Shown in pieces: positions 8,944 through 18,177 of a stretch of DNA of 64,000 bases. Positions within the stretch are counted from its first letter, which is position 1. Each line of letters opens with the position of its first letter. Both the position numbers and the translations under genes were made by a program. Below the pieces are notes generated by a model, which had not been told where the DNA came from, ran no database searches, and saw only the letters and a list, made by a program, of their open reading frames with translations. Source of the stretch: JBNGOQ01 sp050589645 (GTDB lineage Bacteria > Bacteroidota > Bacteroidia > Flavobacteriales > Flavobacteriaceae); the NCBI RefSeq assembly GCF_050589645.1, contig NZ_JBNGOQ010000001.1, positions 310,001 to 374,000 on the forward strand, in the 5' to 3' direction.

Positions 8944-9963
8944 TTAATTACGTTTCAGCCAATTATTAAAATCGGTCAGTTTCCCTTCGTTTTCAACCAA
9001 CCATTTTTTAGATTGTTCGTTTGCACTTTGCGTGATATACTTGCAGTACGTTTCCATATGCTCGCTTTGGGCTAATTCATAAAAAAAACTTGTGTAGAAA
9101 GTCCACCAAATATCCCTGTTCTTCTCCTCTTTCAATTCCCCAAGAATAGTGAAAAACGAATCGGTGTTTTCAACAAACATTTCATCTTCGGTCTTTCCTT
9201 CATTTTCTTCCAATGACTTTGAAGCTTCAAGCATGGAAACCATTAATTCCGCTGCCCCAAATTGGCTGTCATTGTTCGCGGAAAGCAAGATATTTATGGT
9301 ATTTGGCTTGTTTGCATCTTTGGATACATTTGCACCAAAGTTATTTTGAAGTAATTGATACGCCTCCCGCGACCTTTTTGTGTTAGGTTCTAAAAAAAGA
9401 AAATAATGGGATGCTAAGAGCGTCTGAACTACGTTCCCTTTTTGATTGTGGATATGGGCCAACATGAAATGGCTACTGGTGTGATTTGCATTTTTTTCAA
9501 TGGCATTGATTACATGCTCTTCGGCCTTTCCCAAATCGTTTAATTTATAATAATTCAATGCCAAATTGTAAAAAAGCAAATGATGTCCTTCCGTTTTTTT
9601 AATTGCTTTCTCCAAAAGTTTAATAGACTCTTTTGTTTTGCCCAATACATCCAGGGCCGACCCTTTCGTTAGGTATGCAGGAAGCATGTAATCCCCGTTT
9701 TGTTTCAGCACAACATCGGAATGTTGGATAGCCTGTTCATAATCGCCCTTGGTGAAATAGCTCAAGGAAAGTTCATAATGCACAAGGGCCGATTTTGGAT
9801 GTGTTTTCAGTGCCTTTTTATAGGTTTCGATCGCCTTGTCATAATCTCCGTTGTCGTGGTGTTGCACTCCTTCTTTGACAAAATCCTCAACAGTTGCTTG
9901 TGCGACCCCTTGGGCCAAGATAAAAAGCGTCGTCAACGCAGTTCCGATTTGTTTAGCTCCCAT
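8944..9963 (-). CDS. secreted tetratricopeptide-repeat protein
   Basis: This 339-aa protein has a Sec signal peptide (residues 1-~23, cleavage near AQA). At least four TPR units span ~28-200, with typical packing such as GDYDKAIETYKKALKTHPKS and GDYEQAIQHSDVVLKQNGD. The C-terminal ~120 residues are acidic and helical. It lies 50 bp downstream of the MORN/TPR gene in the same direction and is probably co-transcribed with it. It is likely a periplasmic scaffold; partners are unknown. Confidence 0.78.
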   Translation of the reverse strand: MGAKQIGTALTTLFILAQGVAQATVEDFVKEGVQHHDNGDYDKAIETYKKALKTHPKSALVHYELSLSYFTKGDYEQAIQHSDVVLKQNGDYMLPAYLTKGSALDVLGKTKESIKLLEKAIKKTEGHHLLFYNLALNYYKLNDLGKAEEHVINAIEKNANHTSSHFMLAHIHNQKGNVVQTLLASHYFLFLEPNTKRSREAYQLLQNNFGANVSKDANKPNTINILLSANNDSQFGAAELMVSMLEASKSLEENEGKTEDEMFVENTDSFFTILGELKEEKNRDIWWTFYTSFFYELAQSEHMETYCKYITQSANEQSKKWLVENEGKLTDFNNWLKRN

Positions 9964-10012
9964 GTTTATGTTTTGTTAGTTGTGGTTTGTATTCGGTGTT
10001 AGAAACAGGTTT

Positions 10013-11170
10013 TTATTTTTCACAATACTTTTTTGCCGCATCCAACACCATCCAGTTCTTGTCGCCCAAGGATACAGCTCTTTCCAAATCCTCACAGATT
10101 TTGGCCAAATCGGGTTCCGACATTTCGGTTTCTTTCATGGCAAAGATTTGGACATCCTTGGATTTTGAAAGTGTCCGACTATTTCCGAATTCGTTCTTTC
10201 TGATGATGACAAACGCCCGATTCGCATAGGCATTGGTGAAGAATGGCTCGATCTCCAAAGTTTTATCAAAATCGGCCAGGGCGGTATCGAAATCGAAATT
10301 GTTCAAATGTGCCGTACCCCGGGCAAAATAGCCATCGGCCCAATTGGGCTTTATTTCAAGACATTTGGTGTATTTTTTTATGGCCGATTTAAAATTGCCC
10401 TGTTTGAATAAATCTTGCCCTTGTTGATACAGTTCAAAAACTTTGTCCGTATCCTTTTTTTTTTGATAAATGCCGTTTTGATAAACGTTCTTACCTTTTG
10501 ATTCCCCGGTTGAATAATAGGAAAGGGATTCCCCATCCATTTTTCCATTTTCATTAAAGGTAGAACGTTGCTTTAATTGTCCGTTGGGGTGGTACATTTC
10601 CCAGACGCCTTTTTCTTTTCCATCTTTGAACAGCCCTTTTTGCATCAGTGTCCCATCCTCATAAAAACGCTTATGGGGCCCGTTCGCGATTCCGTTCTCG
10701 TAGGTGATTTCATCGGACACTTTTCCATTTAAGTGATAGATGAATCGTTTGCCTTTTAATTTCCCATTGACAAGTGTTCCTTCACCCTGCTTTTTTCCGT
10801 TTAGATAATAATCTATGAAAGGCCCCGAATAGGCTGTAGACTCGTTTTTCGGATACCATGTTCCCATTTTCCTGACCATGAGATTTGTCGTGGGAATGGC
10901 CCGGATACTATCGGGTCTTTTGGCATATGCCTTGGTGAAGACGTATATAATTTCGTCGACATCCTTATATCCTGTCGTTACAATGTCCTGTTTGTTTTTA
11001 AGGACTTCGACCCGGTCAATTTCCTTATCGGTCAACATCCCAAATCCTTCTTTGGGTTCTTCGATAATGGGAATGGAATCTACAACGTAGAGTACGTTTT
11101 TACCCTGGTTTTGGGCAAAACCAATAAATGAATTTAAGATTAGGAGGGTCAGAAATACAGTTTTCTTCAT
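10013..11170 (-). CDS. secreted MORN_2 (YwqK-like) and TPR protein
   Basis: This 385-aa protein has a signal peptide (MKKTVFLTLLILNSFIGFAQ). From ~105 to 235 there are about six MORN_2/YwqK repeats of the form GKLKGKRFIYHLNGKVSDEI and GTLMQKGLFKDGKEKGVWEMYHPNG. Two to three TPR units follow (~245-350), with FKQGNFKSAIKKYTKCLEIKP. YwqK-like proteins are often annotated as antitoxins, but in Bacteroidota secreted versions like this are common and their role is unproven. The neighbouring TPR gene suggests a small envelope module. Confidence 0.78.
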   Translation of the reverse strand: MKKTVFLTLLILNSFIGFAQNQGKNVLYVVDSIPIIEEPKEGFGMLTDKEIDRVEVLKNKQDIVTTGYKDVDEIIYVFTKAYAKRPDSIRAIPTTNLMVRKMGTWYPKNESTAYSGPFIDYYLNGKKQGEGTLVNGKLKGKRFIYHLNGKVSDEITYENGIANGPHKRFYEDGTLMQKGLFKDGKEKGVWEMYHPNGQLKQRSTFNENGKMDGESLSYYSTGESKGKNVYQNGIYQKKKDTDKVFELYQQGQDLFKQGNFKSAIKKYTKCLEIKPNWADGYFARGTAHLNNFDFDTALADFDKTLEIEPFFTNAYANRAFVIIRKNEFGNSRTLSKSKDVQIFAMKETEMSEPDLAKICEDLERAVSLGDKNWMVLDAAKKYCEK

Positions 11171-11326
11171 TCTTACTTTTTCGACTTGTAAATTACGTAT
11201 TTACCCACAAAAACTTCAACGAAGTTAGCACAGTAATTTAAGGTTGGGAAATGAGGTCGGTTAAACGTAGAGATTTTTAGGTCAAGTGGTAGGGCAGACA
11301 GGTTATAGCTTTTACAGCTATACGTT

Positions 11327-11803
11327 TTATTTTTCCACTGCTCTAATCACAACCGTCTTCGCCCATAAGTCGCCTACTCTTTGGTTTAGGGGTGTATTTT
11401 TTATGGTGACAATGCCGACAAGTCCAAAAAAGAACATATCTATGGGATCCATAAGATGTCTTTTCAAGGATTGACCAAAGCTTGGCTTGTCCGTATGATT
11501 TCCCCAAGTTGGGGTATCCACTTCTTTTTTAATCGAAATGGGTTTGAGCCCAACCAGCGAATTTCCTAGTGTTGCTCCTAAAAATTGCTCAAGTCCAACG
11601 GTCATAAGCGCCCAAAATAGCACTGGAACAACTGCTGGGAGTCCGTTTAACGTAAATCCACCTTCCCCGTCGGGTTCGCCAAACATATAACCGTAGATAA
11701 AAAAGAAACCGTAAATGATGATGTAGTCTATCAGTCCGGCCAAAATTCGATTCCCAAGATGGGGTTCGGTTTTTAATTCTGAATTGGGTTGGTTAGGGTT
11801 CAT
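11327..11803 (-). CDS. RDD-family membrane protein
   Basis: This 158-aa protein has an RDD signature at the start of the first helix (LGNRILAGLIDYIIIYGFFF) and three predicted membrane helices. Helix 2 is followed by GATLGNSLVGLKPISI, the conserved loop of the family. RDD proteins are inner-membrane proteins of poorly defined, possibly ion-transport, function. The gene is flanked on both sides by ~150-bp gaps with junction-like imperfect palindromes (11171-11326 and 11804-11954), so it may be a single-gene cassette. Confidence 0.85.
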   Translation of the reverse strand: MNPNQPNSELKTEPHLGNRILAGLIDYIIIYGFFFIYGYMFGEPDGEGGFTLNGLPAVVPVLFWALMTVGLEQFLGATLGNSLVGLKPISIKKEVDTPTWGNHTDKPSFGQSLKRHLMDPIDMFFFGLVGIVTIKNTPLNQRVGDLWAKTVVIRAVEK

Positions 11804-11954
11804 ATTTCAAAAATGTATGGGTAATGGTCCAAGATGTGATTTAAGCCTGGAAAATACGCAGGTATTTTCGGGATACAAAATCAAGTTGATTAAAGGTGAC
11901 ATATTTCCGGTCTGGATAGGGGAGACCGAATTATGGTCATTGTTGTGCGTGGTA

Positions 11955-12434
11955 TCACCTGTGAAAAATTTCGTCGAAGCTTCGTTGAAATAAGTAATCC
12001 TGATTGATCAACCTGATTGTTGTGGACCTTGATTTCAGCCCAAGTATTTCTTCTCTGGGAAATCTGATAATTTCGAATTTGTCCAGAAATATTTTTCTCC
12101 CAAATTCATTCGCCCTTGGGTCGTAAACGGAATCCCCTTTTTGTTTAAAAACGATAGAGTCTTTTAGAACGCTAAATGTTGTTTTGAGTACATCAGATTC
12201 GAAACCTGGAAGAATGGCCGAAGAATCGGTTACCGCAAAAGTGATTTTTTCAGCATTTTCGTAGCCGGCAGGATCTACTTCGATTATGACTTGAACTCCC
12301 GCAACAATCGTGTTAGGATAGATTTGTTTGCCCGAGTGGTACATTTCTTCAATAATCCATATCCCTTCCAAATTTAAATTCTTTTCGCACGAAGCAAAAA
12401 GAAAGAGCAGAATAAGCAAGTAGCGTTTATTCAT
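11955..12434 (-). CDS. small lipoprotein, lipocalin-like in length
   Basis: This 159-aa protein has a signal peptide II with lipobox LFASC (Cys16). The mature start LNLEGIWIIEEMYHSGK resembles the opening strand of lipocalin-like domains, and alternating strands follow. It lies 11 bp upstream of nothing conserved on its 3' side and 11 bp downstream of the barstar-like gene, so the two are probably in one transcript. Function unknown. Confidence 0.62.
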   Translation of the reverse strand: MNKRYLLILLFLFASCEKNLNLEGIWIIEEMYHSGKQIYPNTIVAGVQVIIEVDPAGYENAEKITFAVTDSSAILPGFESDVLKTTFSVLKDSIVFKQKGDSVYDPRANEFGRKIFLDKFEIIRFPREEILGLKSRSTTIRLINQDYLFQRSFDEIFHR

Positions 12435-12445
12435 GTTTCATAGAT

Positions 12446-12778
12446 CTATTTTCGGAAGTCGTCTTCAAATCCAATACCTTTTCCTGAAGGACTGTCATCG
12501 ATCAAAATCAGATTGCGCTCAGGAAATTTACTTTTATAATCATGCATGCATTGAATAAACTTTTTATGCACATCAGGCAAATGCCTTTGAAATTCACCCA
12601 AACCTTCTACCCTGAGCCGAAAATTGGAATCAAATTGGTCTTCATCCGTCAAGCAATCCCAAAAAGCATCAAAATTAAATCCATAATATCCAGGGAAATC
12701 TAACTTTTTTGAGACATATTCATGAAATGTCTCTTCATCAATTAGTCCCGACAAATCGATTAAAACATTTTTTTTCAT
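12446..12778 (-). CDS. barstar family protein (ribonuclease inhibitor-like)
   Basis: This 110-aa protein starts at ATG 12778; an extension of four residues is possible. The barstar pattern is clear: VLIDLSGLIDEETFHEYVSKK, then FPGYYGFNFDAFWDCLTDED, where barstar has its YYGxNLDALWDCL helix. Barstar proteins bind and block barnase-type RNases. No barnase-like gene is adjacent, so this is an orphan immunity-type gene or serves another role. Two further barstar-like sequences occur at 45.0-45.6 kb. Confidence 0.85.
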   Translation of the reverse strand: MKKNVLIDLSGLIDEETFHEYVSKKLDFPGYYGFNFDAFWDCLTDEDQFDSNFRLRVEGLGEFQRHLPDVHKKFIQCMHDYKSKFPERNLILIDDSPSGKGIGFEDDFRK

Positions 12779-12895
12779 AAACAAAGCCAATGATTTAGGT
12801 TGTGATTCTTACTTGCCCGTTCATAGCCTAAAAATAGGAATAGTTTTCAAGACCATGCGACAACGACCGAATTGTATTTGTAGCTCCAAGATGTT

Positions 12896-14107
12896 CTAAT
12901 GCGGATGCCGTTCCAAATGCTGTTTAAGCAAGTCCTTGCCATAATCATTTCCGTTGGGCGTACGGACCACCGTGTGTACATGTTTCCTGGTCGGCTTATC
13001 GCCCTCCAAGAAGACCGGTCTGTGATGGTCAAACTCGATGAGCACGACGGGACTCTGTATGCGGTAATAAAAGGGTCCGCTGCCGTCCATGGCACCGATC
13101 CATGAAAAATAGGTGGCGTCCAAATGGGCAAGGATCTCCTCCATGCGTATTTGGGCATGCCCTTCCCTTAGGTTGCCAATATACTCCTGGATCAGGATTT
13201 CGAGCATGGACAATTGTGCTGGTGAAAAGGCGGAGACCTTTACACCGGAATAGGGAACAACGGCATTATCCCGAAAAGATTCTCCCTGATTGTAATCATA
13301 ATCCTTGCGATCGTAGAGCGTTGCCTTTGCTTTTAAGGACTCGTCCAATGCGTTGTACAGGGCGATCCCCAGGGCTTCTTCCTTTTCAAAAGTCCGTGTG
13401 CCCGCATGTTCCCCATCGACGATATAATTGGGTTCCGAACCCATAAAGGTGGGGGTCATCACCACCTGATCGCCCAGGATAAAATAGTTGATGATCAGAT
13501 GGTGCCCGTCAAATTGCCAGCCCCAGGGTTCGGTATCGGAAGGTTCGCCCATAAAGGTGAACCAATAGAGGTCCGGCCCCAAAATTTCAAAATCATTGGC
13601 CAAGCGGGCCAGGTAGCCCTCCATTTTCATGATGTCCTGGGTTTTTTTGAAGCCGGCCGGACTCAAACTTTCCTGTAGAATCTGAAAGGCCATTTTTCGT
13701 TGTTCATCGGACAGGTCGGGCAGACCAATTCCGGTACGCTTGTATTCCCCAATATCAATATTGGTCCACCTTCGCCATTCCTTGCTATCAATGGGGAAGG
13801 TACAGTTGGCTTTTTGTTCGGGGCTCAGGGAGGACAGAAAAATTTCGACCGCATTTTTAATGGGGGTCGTGGGTACCCCGGTGGCTTTTATCGAATAGAG
13901 TCCGGTTTGCACCTGCCCACTGTTGGTCACCCCTAGAAAGGCCTCGTTCAAGGCTTCCTGCTCTTCGGGGGAGTCGGCCTTTAGGACCCTAAGGCGGGGC
14001 GAGGGGGTGGCCCTATTCGTATCGGAGGAATCGTTCTTGGTGGATGGACCGCATCCGAGAAAAACAAGGGACAAGGCGATCCAGAGTATGGGATAAGATT
14101 TTTTCAT
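12896..14107 (-). CDS. DUF3500 family lipoprotein
   Basis: This 403-aa protein has a signal peptide II with lipobox VFLGC (Cys19), then a Ser/Thr/Asn-rich linker to ~45. The body matches my memory of DUF3500: LSPEQKANCTFPIDSKEWRRW near 95, the run ...DLSDEQRKMAFQILQESLSPAGF, then WGWQFDGHHLIINYFILGD and PTFMGSEP, then a late YYRIQSPVVLIEFDHHRPVFL. The conserved His cluster (DGHH, DHH) suggests metal binding. The biochemical role of the family is not established. It stands alone in its gap and is more GC-rich than the flanking small genes. Confidence 0.85.
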   Translation of the reverse strand: MKKSYPILWIALSLVFLGCGPSTKNDSSDTNRATPSPRLRVLKADSPEEQEALNEAFLGVTNSGQVQTGLYSIKATGVPTTPIKNAVEIFLSSLSPEQKANCTFPIDSKEWRRWTNIDIGEYKRTGIGLPDLSDEQRKMAFQILQESLSPAGFKKTQDIMKMEGYLARLANDFEILGPDLYWFTFMGEPSDTEPWGWQFDGHHLIINYFILGDQVVMTPTFMGSEPNYIVDGEHAGTRTFEKEEALGIALYNALDESLKAKATLYDRKDYDYNQGESFRDNAVVPYSGVKVSAFSPAQLSMLEILIQEYIGNLREGHAQIRMEEILAHLDATYFSWIGAMDGSGPFYYRIQSPVVLIEFDHHRPVFLEGDKPTRKHVHTVVRTPNGNDYGKDLLKQHLERHPH

Positions 14108-14204
14108 GGCTTGTTGGTTTGTACCTAAAGATACGTATTTTGCTTTGTCCAGGGGGAGTAAGGGACCGGTCCGCTGAGGCTGGTTTTACAAGTGCAGTTA
14201 CGAA

Positions 14205-14591
14205 TTACAATCCCTCAATTTTACAGAGTTCCATGCCCGGCCTTAAGTGCATGTTTAAGGGGCAGGCAGAAATTATCTTTCCGGCAAAAGCGCTTTCAAA
14301 TTCCATCAATAAATGCTCATTTTCTATATCACAGATAACATCCCCCGCTTGAATTACACTGCCAATTTTAAAATACCATTTTGTGAGTTTAAATCCTTTT
14401 TGATTTCCGAAATCCGGAGAAAAAAGCGGTTGGATTTCGCCTTTTTCGAGTGTAAGGGTATGGAGATCATTGGAGTTGTCGTTTTCAATTTCATCAAGCG
14501 TTCTAAAACCCGGGATGGTTTTCAGATTATTGATACACCCATCTCTTTTTTTATTGGAAAAGAACAGTTTTTTAAGGAGTGATTTGATCAT
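14205..14591 (-). CDS. biotinyl/lipoyl-domain-like protein lacking the attachment lysine
   Basis: This 128-aa protein has no signal peptide. Its C-terminal ~75 residues have the fold pattern of a biotinyl/lipoyl attachment or HlyD-type beta domain: KIGSVIQAGDVICDIENEHLLMEFES, then AFAGKIISACPLNMHLRPGMELCKIE. At the hairpin tip, where biotin or lipoate domains carry Lys (EAMKM or DKA), this protein has ENEHLLMEF, so covalent cofactor attachment is unlikely. The N-terminus is basic (LLKKLFFSNKKRDG). Function unknown. Confidence 0.6.
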   Translation of the reverse strand: MIKSLLKKLFFSNKKRDGCINNLKTIPGFRTLDEIENDNSNDLHTLTLEKGEIQPLFSPDFGNQKGFKLTKWYFKIGSVIQAGDVICDIENEHLLMEFESAFAGKIISACPLNMHLRPGMELCKIEGL

Positions 14592-14651
14592 TTTACGCGA
14601 ATGGGTTGTAACGGGCCAACTATGTGCTATAAGCTGTGCCGTATGGTGTTT

Positions 14652-15257
14652 TTAATTCTTTTGCAGGTCCAGCAGTTCGTCCATATCCGTTCCTTTGGCA
14701 ACTACGTTTCCGCTGGCGTCCGTTAGTTCATATTTTAGTAGTTTTCCGTCCCGGTAGTATTGTTTTAGAAGACCATTTTTTCTTTTAAAGACCACGAGTC
14801 CTTGTCTTAAGCCGTTTTCGTCGTCAAATCCCGTAGTGTCATTTTCAAAGATGAAATACCGTTTTTCATACGGAAGATATTGCAATTCTTTTTTTTCCAA
14901 GACCTTATTGTTCAGTTGAAATTTGATATCGGGCGCTAAGGTTTCCATGAGTTCCACTTTAAAACGATACCCACAGCGGCAGTCGCATGCTTCTCCGGTT
15001 TCTTCCAGTTTAAGATGGACCAGCTTGTTTTCCAAATGGGAGGTGATGTTAAAGTCCACACAGCAGGATGCCACCGTAGTAAACTCGAGTATTCTTGAGG
15101 CCTTTTTTATTTCCTCATGCGTTATCCTGGTTAACAATCTTTTGGTATTCAATGCTTCATCGCATTCCACAGCCAAGATCTTGGATCTCACCAACTTTTG
15201 CTGTCCAATAGCGGGAGAGATAACCAAGAATAGAAACATATAGAAAAGGAATCTCAT
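14652..15257 (-). CDS. secreted Cys-rich protein with MORN-like C-terminus
   Basis: This 201-aa protein has a signal peptide (residues 1-18, cleavage after IG before QQK). The middle holds a cysteine cluster (VASCCVDFN ... GEACDCRCGYRF), suggesting disulphides or metal binding. The C-terminal part (GLRQGLVVFKRKNGLLKQYYRDGKLLKYEL) has the NG.LK.YY.DG rhythm of MORN_2 repeats. A protein with the same CC.GGACRS-type cluster and EYHENGNLKMEG repeat is encoded at 51298-51897. Function unknown. Confidence 0.65.
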   Translation of the reverse strand: MRFLFYMFLFLVISPAIGQQKLVRSKILAVECDEALNTKRLLTRITHEEIKKASRILEFTTVASCCVDFNITSHLENKLVHLKLEETGEACDCRCGYRFKVELMETLAPDIKFQLNNKVLEKKELQYLPYEKRYFIFENDTTGFDDENGLRQGLVVFKRKNGLLKQYYRDGKLLKYELTDASGNVVAKGTDMDELLDLQKN

Positions 15258-15462
15258 TTCACCAAAGCTTTATACTACAGGAATACAAATCCTATACCCA
15301 ATATACGAACAATACCCTAATAGACGTGGATAACCCCCCTTCGGATTAAAAAACCCACCCCCCACCTAGGGTTTTCACCACTTTTCCCGTATAGCAAGTA
15401 TACAGGTACTAAACGACCCTGTAGTTCATAAAACTTTAAGTGGTGTTTGTTTAGTTAGTAAA

Positions 15463-15496
15463 AGGGCTTCTGTGTGGGATCAGAGGCTCTTTTTTC
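15463..15496 (+). terminator. candidate Rho-independent terminator
   Basis: GGGCTTCTG pairs with CAGAGGCTC (two G-U or mismatch positions) around an 8-nt loop and is followed by six T. No annotated plus-strand gene lies upstream; it may end a short untranslated RNA starting in 15260-15450. Confidence 0.45.
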
Positions 15497-15649
15497 CATT
15501 AACAGTGAACAGTAAACAGTTCACAGTGAACAATTAGCAATAATCAATAGAGCAGGTATTGAAACTAGAGATTCCTCGCAGGCTCGGAATGACAAATGAA
15601 GGTGTATTGTCATTCAGAGTGAGCGTCGGGGACGGAAGGGTAGAAAAAA

Positions 15650-15712
15650 ATCGAATCTCGATACAATTTTTCTTCACTCCGTTTCGAAAAATCACTCGAT
15701 TTGACGGTTCTG
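15650..15712 (+). repeat. ~60-bp dispersed repeat, copy 1
   Basis: The sequence beginning tcgaatctcgatacaattt and ending atcactcgatttgacggtt recurs with few changes at 17880-17939 in the same orientation. The two copies flank the HEAT-like gene. This copy sits inside the 3' intergenic repeat cluster. Confidence 0.8.
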
Positions 15713-15769
15713 GGTTCGTAAATTTTTGGATGATTATCAAAATAGGCCTTACCCCGCACCTTAATAATC

Positions 15770-17707
15770 CTATTTCTTGACCCGCAACATTGCTTCGCAA
15801 GTGTCAATGGCGTTGTTTAATCTTCTTTTGCCATAATCCGATTTTGCGTATTCGTATTGCCGTAACTGTTTTAAAAATACCAAGTCCATTTTGTCCGGAT
15901 TGCTCGAAATGTAATCTAGGAACGCCAACATTAGATTATCCCTAAATGCAATGGGTTTAGCGCCCCCAAGATCCTGAACCATATTACCGGTGGTAAGCCT
16001 TAATGCATTCTTGTCGTACCCAGCAGCGATCATCTTGTCCCGAATACCGTCAAAGATGGGATGAACTTCTTTCCACTTCCTTTTGTCCGTATCAACAACG
16101 ATATTCAGCGAATAATCCAGGATTTCGTTGGAATGGGGTAAGGAATCGATCTGTATTTGAACATCAATTCTGTCTATTATCGGTTCTTCCATGAATTTCG
16201 CAAGCCTGTCTTTGAATGTCTCTTCCAATTTCAGTTTTTTTCGGAATAAGGTGGTATCCTTTTTAAAAGCACTATTGAAACCATAATACTCGAACATGGC
16301 ATCAAAAACGCTTGGTTTCATCCCGGTCATTTTAAGTTGGTCGAACGTTTGGATATATCCCAAGATCCAATCCTTTTTATTGTCGATGCTACCTTCCCGT
16401 TCCATTGCCAAAACTTTCTCGAAATCTTCCATAAGGAAGGTCCTAACTTCCGGAGTATTGAATGCACCCAATCCTGAGTGAAAAGATATGGTATACTCTT
16501 TTGATGGATGGATGGATCTATCGTGATTTGAAACGAAGGACATTAAAGATGGAATGCACTCGGTAAGGTTCCGTTCGGTTATAAGGTCGCAAATCCCGCG
16601 AGTAAGATCGGAATCAAGATTTAGGAGCTGCGCATTCAAGTAGGGGATATAGTCTCTTGTACCCAATTTGTCCAATACTTCAAATGTGATGGTAAATAGA
16701 TACTCATTGTCTGTTTCCAATAAGGGAAGAAGCTCGGGAATGGCCGGTTTGTAATCGAGTTCGCCCAGTGCCTTTATAATCTCTATTTTTCCGCCATCCA
16801 GCGTGTTTCTAACAGGATCCATTATACTTCCTGGAAAAAAGCCTTCCTCGCCTGCCACGGGTAGTTTGGAAAGCAAAATAGGACCGATAAAATCCGACGG
16901 CTCCTTTGAAAGCTGTCTCACCGCCTCTCCTTGGACAATGCTGTTCTGACTGTCGAGCAGATCGACCAATAGTTTTCGCGACTTGTCCCCAGCGATATTT
17001 CCCAAAAGCTTCGCAAGTGCATAATGGGAATTATCCAGGTTTGTTTCCCTAATTTGTTGATAGAGGGACTCGTATTTTTTGTAGTTGGTCAAATACAGCA
17101 TCATCAAAAGCTGTGCGGCCCTATTGGTATTGATGTTATTCTTAAGGGTTGCCAAAGACACTTTGTGAAAGCCGGCACGTTTTTTATAGGACGCCCTAAG
17201 GAATCGTTCAAATTCGTCCATGGCATAGAATTGTTGGTCCTCATGGTAAGTGGTTTGGAGCAAATCATATTGCACAGTGCGGTTTCTAACCTTTAAATCC
17301 CCGGAGGTGGGTGACCAAACATAAAATGCTTCCTTTTTTTTTATGGCCTCAACATAGGGTATCAATGATTTGTCTTCCTTAATTTTCTGGTTCCAGTAAT
17401 CGAGATTTTCCTTTGTTGGCTTGTTTTTGATGAGAAATACAATGTACCTATCTCCAACCCTTACCGTATCAATGGGGCCATATCTATTGCTAAAACCCGA
17501 AATCCAGATCGTATCCAGACCAAGCTTGCCCTTATACACCTGAAGAACCCTGGCTTGGGCCCTGAAGTCACCATCACTTGCATATTCGATTAGGGCAATG
17601 GCATGAGACCCCGAAATCATTTTTTTCCAGCTGGGATCGATCCAAGTATCGGCTTTGGCCACTAGATGACATAAAATTAAGACGATGGGAATAAGCGTTT
17701 TTTTCAT
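15770..17707 (-). CDS. secreted HEAT-repeat-like protein
   Basis: This 645-aa protein starts at ATG 17707, where a clear signal peptide begins (MKKTLIPIVLILCHLVAKA); the frame extends nine codons further without a better start. Residues ~22-100 look like a beta-rich domain (HAIALIEYASDGDFRAQARVLQVYKG). From ~185 to 420 helical pairs of the HEAT type recur (DKSRKLLVDLLDSQNSIVQGEAVRQLSKE, KIEIIKALGELDYKPAIPELLPLLE). The rest is helical and unrecognised. It is probably a periplasmic protein-binding scaffold. A ~60-bp direct repeat lies on both sides of the gene. Confidence 0.72.
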   Translation of the reverse strand: MKKTLIPIVLILCHLVAKADTWIDPSWKKMISGSHAIALIEYASDGDFRAQARVLQVYKGKLGLDTIWISGFSNRYGPIDTVRVGDRYIVFLIKNKPTKENLDYWNQKIKEDKSLIPYVEAIKKKEAFYVWSPTSGDLKVRNRTVQYDLLQTTYHEDQQFYAMDEFERFLRASYKKRAGFHKVSLATLKNNINTNRAAQLLMMLYLTNYKKYESLYQQIRETNLDNSHYALAKLLGNIAGDKSRKLLVDLLDSQNSIVQGEAVRQLSKEPSDFIGPILLSKLPVAGEEGFFPGSIMDPVRNTLDGGKIEIIKALGELDYKPAIPELLPLLETDNEYLFTITFEVLDKLGTRDYIPYLNAQLLNLDSDLTRGICDLITERNLTECIPSLMSFVSNHDRSIHPSKEYTISFHSGLGAFNTPEVRTFLMEDFEKVLAMEREGSIDNKKDWILGYIQTFDQLKMTGMKPSVFDAMFEYYGFNSAFKKDTTLFRKKLKLEETFKDRLAKFMEEPIIDRIDVQIQIDSLPHSNEILDYSLNIVVDTDKRKWKEVHPIFDGIRDKMIAAGYDKNALRLTTGNMVQDLGGAKPIAFRDNLMLAFLDYISSNPDKMDLVFLKQLRQYEYAKSDYGKRRLNNAIDTCEAMLRVKK

Positions 17708-18177
17708 GGTATTCCTTTTCTCAAACCTAATCATTTGAATTTGTTTGAAAAAACTACAATGAGGTAAATAGCCGATTGAGTGAGTATAAAAACCACGTCA
17801 GTTCGAGTGATCGGCTCGGCTGTACCGATTGTGTACAGCGTGGAAGATCGTATCGAGAACAGTGTTTTTTGGCCGAACCACCGAATCTCGATACAATTTT
17901 TCTTCATTTCATTCCGAAAAATCACTCGATTTGACGGTTAGAGGCTCCGACTTCTGACCACTGACTTCTGAATCAACCCCTCATCCCAGCCTGCCGGTTT
18001 ACCCGCCTGTGGTGGGCGGACCTTCTCCCCAGGGAGAAGGGGGTTTTGTGCAGAGAAGTCTCCTCTCCCTCTGGGAGAGGACCGAGGAGAGGGCTTTTGC
18101 ACGACTTACCAGTAATCCATCATCCGCAATTCCAAACAGCGTCAGGGACGGAAGGGTAGAAAAAACCACTGCCCTTT
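17708..18177. repeat. intergenic cluster of dispersed repeats
   Basis: From left to right: an AT-rich start; aagatcgtatcgagaacagtg at 17842-17862, recurring at 26784-26804; the second copy of the ~60-bp repeat at 17880-17939; a tctgaccactgacttctg microrepeat; GC-rich inverted repeats at 18005-18090 (ccttctccccagggagaagg, ctcctctccctctgggagagg); and a gtcagggacggaagggtagaaaaa phrase at 18140-18163 also seen near 15628 and 19573. I see no gene. Confidence 0.75.

Larger units (their letters stand above)
15258..15769. other. 512-bp intergenic region with CCTAGG site, terminator-like hairpin and repeats
   Basis: Four items are visible. A ccccacctagggttttc motif at 15358-15376 recurs at 19595-19612. 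A G-U-containing hairpin followed by TTTTTT occurs at 15463-15496 on the plus strand. A gaacagtaaacagttcacagt microrepeat runs 15501-15550. Dispersed repeats at 15559-15715 include one copied at 17880-17939. No plus-strand gene precedes the hairpin, so a short non-coding transcript is possible. Confidence 0.55.
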
